From contig NC_134506.1 of the NCBI RefSeq assembly GCF_027942865.1, positions 14,282,436 to 14,346,435 of the forward strand: DNA of 64,000 bases, given 5' to 3'. Shown here in pieces: positions 47,850-60,000 of this stretch (positions within the stretch are counted from its first letter, which is position 1; every line of letters starts with the position of its first letter). Under the pieces are notes generated by a model that saw only the letters and a list, made by a program, of their open reading frames with translations, did no database searches and was not told the DNA's origin. Source of the DNA: Odontesthes bonariensis (taxonomy: Eukaryota > Chordata > Actinopteri > Atheriniformes > Atherinopsidae). The translations under genes and the position numbers were made by a program.

Positions 47850-48079
47850 AGGTGACTCCCATTTGCTCACCAACAGCAGTTTTTCTCCGCCAGGGCTACT
47901 AGCTAGACTGAGGCGAGCACAGCTAGCTGACGCAGCAGCAGTTAACGGTGGGGTCCAGTTAGTGAGTCGCTCTAAGCCTTTAGTATTATTTTTTTTTTAC
48001 AATGAAGAAACTAAAAGGGCCTTCACCCTGACGTCCACATTGTGGTCAATGACAATCTGCAGCGGCGCTGGTGACTGAC
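47850..48079 (+). promoter_or_regulatory. secisbp2l: Probable secisbp2l 5' UTR / promoter-proximal region
   Basis: This stretch, less AT-rich than its surroundings, separates the cops2 poly(A) site from the secisbp2l start. Two short upstream ORFs lie just before the start: ATG at 48002 (9 codons) and ATG at 48049 (9 codons). The second ends in TGA at 48076-48078, one base before the main ATG at 48080. The GCTGGTGAC direct repeat flanks the start codon. The transcription start is not determined. Confidence 0.4.
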
Positions 48080-51000
48080 ATGGACGCTGGTGACATTAAG
48101 GTATTTTTATTCTAAAAATTAACTGTTTCTGTTGGAAGCTGCCAATGTTTTAGCCCATGGAAATAAGGCAACGTTAGTTTGAAATGTCGAGGCCGAAAAT
48201 GGGACTCACTTAACGTGATTAAGAAAGGAGCCACTCTGTAAATACAAATAAAAGCGTTACTTTTTGCTGACTAAAATGATCTACTTGAGTCTTTATCCAC
48301 ACTAACACCCTGATGGGTTTACGTGTTTATCATAAGCGAAAGCTTGATAAGCAGTTATCCCGTTTGGCTAATAAGCTAACATTAAAACGGCAATAACGTA
48401 TCCAACAGCACGCTATGGGGGGGTTACCCACACCATAGTCATTTTATTTTATTGCAGTTTTTGTGGTTTTTTCATGTTTCAAAACGGTGTAGAAATATTC
48501 AGCACTGTATTGAAGTGCGTTTTGTTTAGTGTTGGTAAAACATTAGCTTGGCTAGCTGGCTAAAGCTAACTTAAACTATCTCTGCTGACTTTTTAGGGCG
48601 ATCGTCATTTAAATCAGTGCCAGTTTAACTGGAGCAGTCGGTGGGTTTTTTTTTTACATTCAGATTTGTGTTTCTATCTTTAGAGCAAGACTTGTCAAAA
48701 GGGTTTCGGTCAAGAAGGAATGCATGCATGAATGTTGTTGTCAGGAGAGGCGGAGACGTGTCGTGGACCGTCAGTAGAGGAATGTCTGGTTCTTCTGCAT
48801 GTATGTCATTCCTCTGCTGCTGTCAGCTATGCAGAAAAGGTGGTTCGTTTGCGGTTGAAGTTCCTATGTTTCCTTTTAAATACCAATGCCTTTAATTGAC
48901 CTGTTACTTAAAGAGCTGAACGATTGTGTTTTTACCGACTGAGGAGAGGTCACATAAGTCAGATTTCCTGATGGACTGCATTTGGAACTCGTCAAGTGTT
49001 GTTCCTCCTGTCATTTTATTCAAATAGCGCTTTTAAAAACTATACATTTATGTATATATATTTTTATAGTAAATGTTGACTAAGGACCTGTAAAACTTGA
49101 GATAACATTTTAAAAAGCAGTCTAGAGCTTAAGAGAGAGCAACAGGTCTCACAGATAATTTGGGACTGGACCATTTAAGCACTTAAGTAAGTAATCTACT
49201 TTATTTTATATTTAATCCTGCTGTTAAGAGGTAGTCAATGTGACAATGTCATGATAGGCATCAGTTCTGTTTTCATTAATGTGAAAACTCTTAAAAGCTT
49301 TGATGCACACAGCCTGCCCTGCGTCAGAATGGAATCAGGTACTTTTCAGTGTTGTGTGTGTGAGAATAAATGCTTGCACAAACGGAGGCCTGTGAGATCA
49401 GTAAAACCCAGTCGATTCAGTCGAGTTCTGTCATCCCCAACGGATGCACATCTGGGTCTGACCTCATTGTCTCTTTCACAATCACAGCTATTCTCAATCA
49501 CCCTCTGACAAGCACACAGATGGTTGAATCGAGAGATGAATCGCCTCACCAGCTCTGTCTTTCTCCACATTTTCCATAAATGGTTGGATTTCTCCACCAT
49601 TATCTAGAATTCAAGATTCACTCTGAAAGAACATGAGGCATCCATGTTGAGGCTTGATGGATAATTAGCTTATCCTGTGCTGCTGTTCCTGCTTTATCCT
49701 CTCAAACTAAATCCTGTAACAACACACTACGCTGTAATATTGTACACGTCCAGACCAGCTACTGCAGTGCTAAACCCTGTAGCTTTATCGGTCTGAGCTT
49801 GGAGACTGCTATCACTCTGAGGTTTGTGAGTTTCAGAAATCTCACTTTAGGGCTGTGATTTGGTCCTCTGTACTGAAACGGGCTTTGCAGCCAGAACAGG
49901 CTTCATTTATCTGAACTAGAAAGGATGGGATCTTAAGATCACCTCAGGGAAACCACCCAAAAACAGTAGCAGTTGAAGACAATAGCTGTCTGTGTGACAT
50001 CCACTGGCTATACTGATACTCTATTCATACATACCAACCACCATTTCAGAGAGAGGGGGTGCCTTTGTGTGCTGAACCCTGTCACCTTTTCTCATCGTTT
50101 ATGGAAAAAAAAACACATTTGAATTAGACAAGTGGCACCATGAAATAAAACAAGGGACACTTGGTGTGAATCATGCTCACTGATAGCAGTGGAAAATCCA
50201 GAGGAGGGCAGTTGAATTAGTTGTGAGGTTAAAGATGAAAAATAATTAAGAACGTAAGAAAATTGGGTAAAGGGAGGCATTTTTGTCTGACAAAAATAAG
50301 CGTAATTCTTACTTTCAAGGAGTTATTTTGATAGTTTGGTAGTCTAAAGATGAAGTTAATGCATGTATTAAAGCTCTAAAATCCTGATATTGTGTTGTTA
50401 GGACTTTAAAGGGAAGCTCTTCTAGGTTTCAAGTGAAGTATAATGTGTGGAACGTGACTCAATTACTTTTTACTTGTAATGAGTATTTTGTAGTGTAAAC
50501 TAATGGCCTATTTTAATCGCTACTTTAGATAAGCACAGTGCTCAGAGAGCACATCCTCACTTGAATGGACTTGATTTTTGCCTGTTCTCAGCTTTTGAAA
50601 CAAATTTCCCTAAAATTCAATTCCTTCGTTATCTAACAACAGGCAAACAAACAAAGCTTACCCATTACATAACGTCCTTTACTGAGGTAATCATTCATCA
50701 GGTGTGTTGGCTACGTATTAGTTTTTGTTATCGTTCATCTCACCCTCCTCCTTTGGCTCGGTGCCTCGACAGTAAAACTGTCTCATGTGACCCATTGAGA
50801 TCGAGGTACTCCTGTGTTTTAGTCTAAAACTTCCCCCGCCAATGCCATTTTTGTGTTTTGCCACATCACATTTCTTACAGCCTAGCTGCTCACTTATCAG
50901 CGGAGTGTGTTGGCACCATAAATCTGGACACCCTTAAAACCAGAACACCTACAAGTGCATTTTTTTTTCCCTTCTATTTTTCCAGCTAAATGACATCACA

Positions 51001-54000
51001 CGTTGACTCGGTTGCTTTTAATTGAAAGTGAAAAATATCTACATAGAAAATGGGTTTTCTCAGTGCTCCAAAGCTCTGTGTTGTCCACTCTTTCAAATAG
51101 AAGTGATGCGGCGGGGTCATCGTTCCGTTGGTGTCTTTATTCCCCAAAACACATTGTAGTGACCGAACGGTGCTGCAGATTTAATTTTTTGTGGAGAAGT
51201 CGAATCCTTCTGTTCGTGTGCTCCTTCGAAAAAAGATTCACGTGTGTGTAAAATATTTTGGAGCCTGTGGAAATATGTGACGGCTTTCTATCGTGGCAGA
51301 TCAGTTACCTTGTTGTTTTATGCATGTTGTGTGAGAGCTCGGAGCTGGTTCAGAACTAAAAACTTTCAGTTTTCAATAACATAAGCAAATGTACGGTATG
51401 TGTCTCGTAACGAGGCCGGCTCTAACGTTTGTCCCGTGGCACACTTCAATCATTTGAAGTTATCATTATCATTGCTATTATTATTCTTATAATTTATTAT
51501 TTTTTTTTTTTAATGCATTATAATTTTCTTCATTTTTCACCTCTGTTTAGGTGATTCAAAATTTCTCTGAGAAACTGGGTCTCAGAATGGTTGGAGCCAT
51601 TTTTGATATGTCGGGAACTTTGTTTAGAGCCTCTGAGAGTTGTACGTCACGGGAGATATATGCGTTAGCCTACGTCATATTTGAACTAAAAGTGATTAAT
51701 GTCCTGGTGTTAAGGCACTTATCTCTTTTTATTTTTATTGGTGATTGTACGCACTCAAGCCTGTAAACTCAGTGGATTAGATGAAGAAACAAGTTGTTCT
51801 ACCATGATTACTTTTAAGCATATTGGAGTTTGGTCAATCTGCTTGTAGACTGAAAAGCACTCCTGTTTCTTATGGACGCTTCGAGATGTGTTTAGTTGTG
51901 GGATTGCAATAAAAAAAAATAAAAAAAATGGCAAAGACAAACTGTGAGCGTCATTTTAAACAAGCAGAGAATGTGCTAACTGACAAACAGAAGAGAAAGA
52001 CCGTTTTTTTTTTTTTTAACAGATGCATGGTGTAATTGCCTGTCTTCGCTCACACTGTGACTGTAATGGCTGCTTATTTGTCTTTGAGCAGGATGTGAAG
52101 CTTTCACCTGAAGTGGAACCATTCATCCCACAGAGGAAAGGTCTCGAAGGATCGCTTGTCAGCATGAGTCTCTCTGGTGAGGCCGGTGGAGGAGGAGGAG
52201 GCAATGGAGGTGTGGAAACCACACCCATACCCAGCTACCTCATCACCTGCTACCCTTTCGTCCAGGAGAACCAACCCAACAGGTGCAGTCACAGTGAAGG
52301 GGACATTTGGCAGTGGATAAAACTCTAAAGGCAGTCGATTTGAACCCTATTTGAATATGATCTAATGGCCCCAGTGGTTCAGATTCATGATGATTATGGA
52401 TTGTGCCAGTACTATTGCCCTTAAACATTGTCATTCTCTAAAAACATTATGGGTGAACTGCCCAAGAATAACCATTTTTCACCTGGACGATTCCCCACTT
52501 CTATTTACAAAGACACTCGATAACTACACTCTCTCAGTTCTAATCCGAGGACGTGATTGTCCCGCATTTTGTTTCACAAAAAACATTGTTATTAGACCCT
52601 GTTGACATGAGTCTGAATCATTAGATTGCTCTGCACTGTAAGAGTGCTCACGTATGAATGGAAGCCTCCCCAGTTTTGGAGTTTACTTCGAACCACAACA
52701 TACTGTATGTTTCCAGTGGCTCTTCCTTTGTTCACAGTGATCTGCTGTATCCTGCACACATCCGCTCCTTTGTTTCCTTCTCCACTATTTGAATGCAAGG
52801 AAATGCCCACTATTGTAGGCTGGCTGTGAAAATGTCAAATGGATCCTTATCAGCATTTGTGCATGCTATGTACATACCTCTAACAAACTGTAAACATCAG
52901 CGCTGCATCACAGATGTTAACCTCTTTAGAAGGGGTTGACATCTGATTAAAGAATCTCAGACAACGTTGATTGGGAACATTGATTAAAGGAACACTGCTG
53001 TATTTTTAGACTGTTTAAAAAAAAAAGAAAAAAAAAAGGAGGAAATGAAGTTGAAAACATTTTGCACAATGCCCTCTTTATTATGTTTTGCATTTCTCAC
53101 TTAATTTGGGTGCACACTTGGCCTAAAATGGTCTACTTTGAATTAAAATTTAACAGTTGAATACATAAAGCATAAAGTTAACATAACCGTCTGGTTATGT
53201 TAACTCATGCTCAATGATTTTTCTATACTTGTTGAAAACATGAAATATTAAAAGCAATCCAACACGTCACCTTTCTTCTTCTCTCCAGGCAACATCCTAT
53301 GTACAACGGAGGGGAGCTGCGCTGGCAGCAGCCTAACCCCAATCCTGGTGGTCCGTACCTGGCGTACCCCATCTTGTCTTCCCCTCAGCCTCCTGTTTCT
53401 AATGACTACGCTTACTACCAGATTATGCCAGCTCCTTGCCCGCCTGTGATGGGCTTTTACCAGCCCTTCCCTGGCACCTATGCTGGTCCAGTGCAAGCCG
53501 GAGTGGTCAGTCCTGTATCAGCAGATGTCAGTGAAAGGCCTCTTTCACTTGGGCCAGCTTATGGGATGGCCAGTCAGAGGGGGAGAGGCATGGTCCGATC
53601 TAATGTTCTCCCAAAGGTACAGAAAATCAACAGTTCCAGTGGGATTCTGTCACAGCATTGGTATTTGTTATTTGTACTTCGTCATTCTTAATCTGTTTAA
53701 TAAGGGTGCCCTTTTTTTCTCCTGCAGCAACATTTGGGTGTGTGTCAGCCTCCAAGGGGTCGTCGGCCTCCTACCAGAAGTGTCGCTGTGCAGAAGGAGG
53801 TGTGCACCTTAGGACCTGATGGCAGGACTAAGGCTGTCATGTTGGTGGATGCAGCACAGCAGACCGGTAAGAATAATGAAACAATCACCAAAGATTAATT
53901 TAAATCACAGCATGCAAGGCTGTATGCAACATTAAAAAAAAAAAACTTGATAGCTGTCACAGTTTTGAAAATCTGAGTTTAACTATGGCAAATGTCAGGG

Positions 54001-57000
54001 AAGATCTTCAGCCCTGTGACTGAAAAAAGAGGTTTAGCTGAATGCATTCCAGATTTCCTGCAGGTTGATGATACTCGTGCTTAAACTTTGGAAGAACTGG
54101 AATGCTGAGATTCCAGTCGGAGAAGTTGACTTTAGTGCAGCTCATTGCGCCACCAATGATATCTCTGTTCTTCGGGGAAGTTGCTGAGCTTGTGCAAGTC
54201 CTTTGTTTTCTCTGCTGCGACACTCTTAACATGTTGCATAACAAATGCGACACAGGTAGCATAAGCAAACTTTGTCCCGGTTTGTTATTCAGTGACTCTC
54301 CGTAGAACTATTGTTGTTTTCGTAAGAACAAACTTAATGCCATTTTCTTTATGAGAATTATAGCAGTTTTAGAAATACTGTGTGATTTCATGTCTAAGTT
54401 TCCATTACCGTGTCCTCAGATTTCCCGGGTGATGCGTCAGGGCGATGTGCTGCTGAGCGGGTAAGTCCGCTGCTGTGGAAAAACCGAACAAAGAGAAGAC
54501 GGGCTTCCCAGCCGGCCGAAAACTACAACGAGCAGGGCGCCAGTGAGGCAGACATAGACAGTGATAGTGGCTACTGTAGTCCCAAACACAACCAGGCAGC
54601 TGGAATGGCACAACGAACAGCAGAAAACGCAGCAGCACCTATGGTACGTTGGGTCGTTACCGCCTGGAAAGGATGCATTCGCAAGAGTTAAAGAAGACAG
54701 AGAGTGGCACTTTGAACAGTTGTTGGAATTTTTATTTTCATCTGGGGATCACTCTGTGACAATTATGCATTACACATTTTAGCAGATATGATAGATATAG
54801 ATAGATTTGAATCACACTCTGAGGATCTTAGTTTGGGTCAGATGAACAACTTGGACATGTGAAAATATACTGCACACTCAGACTGGGGAGGTGTAATCCA
54901 GTCGTAGAGTTTTCTCAGCTCTGACATCATTTATTTATTTATTTGTTTCTATTTTAATAGCCTCTTTTCTGTGTGTTCTCCTTTAGGGAGTAGAGACCGG
55001 TGTAATGACAGGTAAGATTGATTCAAAATGTCTTCTTTTCAGACCATGTTTTCATTGCCAAATTTTTATGAACCCAGGATTTAACATATTACAAAACTGT
55101 GTCTCCTTTACAAATAGGTAACTGGGTAAATGTAGCATCTCAGGCTACAGCAAAATCCTGGGGCGACAGAAATGGACAGTTTCACAGAGCAGATCAGAGG
55201 AAGAATCCTGAACAGAGAAACTTTTCACAGGTAAAGTGGATCACTGAGTAAAAGGCAGCTCTGTGTCTACTGAACAACTCTTTAATTAAGTAATGGCAAA
55301 GCAAGAGACGCTTAGAGTGTAAAGGCTTTATTTTTTTAAGCATCACTTAATACCTCGAACAACAGAGGAGTATTGATTTACACTTTACAGAAACCCCACT
55401 TAAGGTATCTGTACTTTTCACATATGCCTCTCAAGCGGAGACTGATGTGCTTTCATTGCACATTGATGCCATTTTTGAATGTACAGAGGCGGTAGGGGGG
55501 GGGTGAGATCTGCTTCTGATACATCTCCAACTTCGCCACTATGTGGAAAGGGCTAATGAATGTTATAGCAGGAGAGAACTGAGTTTTCTTTTCCTCTTAT
55601 TTGACATCACAAAAAGGTGATTAGCATTTCCAATTAGCTTAAATTAGAGATGCAAATGAACATAATTTTCTGACAGTTTTGAGTAATTATAGACATATGG
55701 GTGCAGTTCCAAAATTACCTGATTCATGAGCATCGCATTGTGCTATTTTAGGACCCCTTAATTAGCTTGCAAGCTGCTATACTCTGGCCTCCTTTCCTAC
55801 CATGTCCCCCTCAGTAGACAGTTTGTGCACAGGGAACGCATGCTAGGGAATAAAAACCTTTTGATTTGTATGTTAATCTCTGTGTGTCTGCCTTCCAGGA
55901 TTTCCACAGTGGCTATCCAGGACGTTTGCCACCCAACCAGTCAGAACAAAGGACACAGCCAGCAGCTGTCACCAGCAGCAATCTCACTCCCGAGCCCCTC
56001 TACTTTGAGGTGAGAAGAGACTTTGTTGTGAATTTCAGTGTAATGCGTTTTCAGCGCCGCACTGTTACAGTCACACTCGTGTATCTCTGAGAGAATTTCG
56101 TTGAGCTAAAAAAATGGTTTCCGCACATTTGCTAGGATGAAGATGAGTTCCCAGATCTTGCTGCTGGAGGGTCTGTTCAACGCAACAACAAACCAGAAAC
56201 TGCTTCCGCTCAGACACAAGCGCAACCTAAACTGCCCAAAAACCTGGTAAGGGAACGTGCTTTATGAACACCTGAAGTAGCGAAATACAAAGCGTCTGCA
56301 GCATATTTTCATCCGAGATGATTTGATACTTATCTAGATAAACAATGCAAGTAAATCTGTATCCTATAATTCAACAATACAGATGTTTTTTTTAAGCTAT
56401 GGATTTGATATTTGTACTTTCATGGTAATAAATGTGGCTAAAGTGCTTTTTTCGCTCAGTCTTATTCCAAATACTCAATCAGAAATGCCCCCGAAAGTAA
56501 TTTAGTCTTTACTTGAACATAACTGAGTTGTAATCCATGAATTTATTCTTGACTGATGCCACAAAGCTTCTGTGACTGTTTTGCCTTAAGTCAGCAGAAG
56601 CTTTAAAGTAGCTTCTTCTACTGACTGTTGCTTTCTGCTGCGGTTTTAACTGTGGGTGTAAATGTCAGCATTCTGAGTTGGTAGATGACCGTAACTTCAG
56701 GAACTGCTCGTCCTCAGACGGTACTGAATGCGCTGACAAAAGCCGCTTTCGGACTGTAGGAACCTTTGGCAGTTCTAATAACCTTTTAATCCGCGGGGCC
56801 GTTTTCTCCCGTGTTCGGACATACAGGAACTCGGGGCTTTCTCCCTTAGTTCCTATAACTATTTAGCTCCTTCTCCGAGGTCGGGTCTTTTCATAGTTCT
56901 ATAGAACTAATCTGACGGAGGTGTGTGGTGGTCGGTAGCTACGCCCCATGCCATGCTATCACGGCTGAAATGTCTCCTCATATGACACAGACACAACCGG

Positions 57001-60000
57001 CGGGTGTTCAATAAGTTAAACTTACACTGGTCTCATTTGTCTGCAGCGCTCTGCTCTCCTTTCTTCCTTCATGAAATAAAAAAGTATTGTCTCCTGACTC
57101 TCTCTGTGAGCTTTTCCAGCCTCGATATTAGACGCCTGATGTGATTGTCCATGATTAATATCACCATCATGCAGATCATAAACACAGTGGCCTCCCCGCT
57201 CTCCATATTAGCTTCTTGGTGGTGTTTTTTTTTACTCTCATTACTTTTACCGTTTTGTTTTGTGTTTGAATGTAGCGCTAACGGCTAACACGTCACTGAA
57301 GCAGACGGCTGCGCGCGGCGCATCAGTCCCTATCAGGTCCCGACTCATGTGCGAATGCAGACTGAAACAGTTCCGCTGGGGAAGGAGAGTTATCAGAACG
57401 AAATTCGAGGAGGGTAGTTCTGATAACTACTTTCTTAGAACGGTCTGTCCGAAAGCGGCTATAGAGCACTGAGAAACATGGACCGTTTGTGGTTGTTAAC
57501 CTGCAGAAGAATCGGGTACTTTATCTCCAGGATTTCACTGAATTTTGCTCCGCTGCATCGTGTCAGTGATGCCACACAACTTCTCCCCACTTTGGGGACA
57601 TGTCGGAATTGGAAGCTTTTTTTTTTTTTTTTTATTCTCTTAGCAGTTACAGTGTCTTGCTTCCTGCCCTGCTCATCCACTCTGTGTAACCTCACACAAC
57701 TTTTAGCGACAATAGTCAAGTCACGCATTTTTTATTTTTTTAGAAGATCCTTCCTTCTGAAACGTACCATCCCTTATGGTTATAGGTGGTGCACCGTTGC
57801 AGCCTGAATTAAACTGGATTTGGTGGAATCCAGGGGTTAAACGGCTTAATCTTTACATTTCTTCTCAGTCATTGATGTGTGTCTCTTTGTGCATTTCAGC
57901 TGGATAACCTACCAGAAAACTCCCCAATCAACATTGTGCAGACGCCCATTCCCATTACTACTTCTGTTCCGAAGAGAGCCAAGAGTCAGAGAAAGAAGGC
58001 TCTGGCTGCTGCCTTGGCCACTGCACAGGAGTACTCTGAAATAAGCATGGAACAGAAGAAATTGCAGGTATAGACCAGAGTTCGCGTTAACCGACAATTC
58101 TCCGTCATTGACGGATTTTTTCAGCTATGACGGAAAAATTTGAAGGACGTCCGTCATTTTGACGGATTTGACCATTACCATTACCAATAATAAAAAAAAA
58201 TAACAATAAAACACACAATTGAAATCATAGGCAAGTTATGACATTTTTCTTACTCTACATAAGTTTCATTGCCGTCACCAACTTTCAATCTGAGTCGCAG
58301 CTTTGGTGTTCAGTGGGCCGATACATTGTAGCCAGCTGCGCGAGGGTGTTCTGATAGCCGCCCGTCTGTAACTTTGACAGATGATGAATCATAAAAGTAG
58401 CCTACCGGTAACCTCACACCCGACCTGGTGGTGGCGAGCTCGTGCATATTTATTAGCGATTGATTAGCTGTCATCACGTTCAGAGGCTCTTGCCGGCTTC
58501 TTATCGTTTCATTGGGAGACATGTTTCCCGACTTCAGAGCTTTGGCTGAAGTGGCGCTGGTCATTCCAGTCTCCAGCGTCGCAGCTGAGCGTGGGTTCAG
58601 CCTTCAGAATAAAATTAAAACCTCAATGAGAAGTCGTCTGTCGGAGGCAAGGACGCAAAATTTAATGACAATCGCCTCGGCAGCAGTCTCAATTGATGCG
58701 TTCGATTACACACAAGCGAGCTCCCTATTCAAATCAATGCGGGCCAGAAGGAAGGTTTGAGCTACAACAGGTCAATTGCAGATTACCACTGCAACCATTC
58801 TAATTGGACTGTTCATATTTCACTTCAACTGTTCTAAGTGGACTGTTCGTATTTTCACTACAATTTTCTTCGTTCGACTACGTTATAAAATAACATGTTC
58901 ATATGCCCAACAGCCGCAATGTTTTTAGCAGCGAAAAAAACGAGTTCACAAGTGACCGAACGTCAATCTCTGAAGAAATGCATAAATAAAAAAAATATTA
59001 GATAATACACACGTGTTCTGTGAATTATTTTTTAAAATTAAATAAGTCAATAAAACACGAGTTATTATAAGCATTAGGATATAGCCTGTATATTAGCCTA
59101 CCATTTAAAAGCCTGTATATTACCATTTAAAATAAAATGACGGATAATAATTGGCAATGACGGAATTTTTACGACCCTGTCCGTCAAAATGACGGACAGT
59201 GAAAAAGTCTAGCGCAACCACTGGTATAGACACAACCTTCTAGTCTTCACCACTGCTTGGCTTAAGAGTACCAAACTGATCCTCACTTGCGTTTAACCAT
59301 TTTGTTGTACGATTTATTTATTTTTGTTTGTTTTTTTGCTCTGCCTTTTCTGTCCTCGCTTGGCAGGAAGCATTCACCAAAGCAGCAGGGAAAAAGAGTA
59401 AAACCTCTGTCGAGCTGGATCTAGGAGACATGCTGGCAGCTTTGGAAAAACAACAGCAGGCTATGAAGGCCAGGCAACTCACCAACACCAAGCCACTGTC
59501 TTTTACAGGTATGAGTAAACACTAAAGTGCAAAACACATCAACAATCTTGCATCTAAGGTTTGACTTAGAAGAAGATGATTAAACCCAGTATTCTTTTTT
59601 TTTTTATTTGAAGTCCTTGCACACAGAGGCGCTCATACTAACTTTGTGTTTCTTTGCAGTTGGAACAACCGCTCCGTTCCACAGCTCGGGCTCCACCAGC
59701 ATGCCGTCCATGATGAGGGGTCATCAGCAGCCATACGCGGCCGCACACAATGCTCTCGATTCTACTGCGCCCCGTATCAAGAGAGGGAAGGAGAGAGAGA
59801 TCCCCAAAGTCAAACGGCCAACGGCTCTTAAAAAGGTTGATTGTTTAGAGTTAGAAATGCACAGATGTTGAGAGGGAGACGTTGCAGGGCCACATGACAA
59901 AAATTGGTCAAAAGGAAGGAAAGTGTTTGAAGTGCTTTCGTCCCCAACATATTTTTCTTGTTCTGGGTTTCTGTAGATTATTTTGAAGGAACGGGAAGGG

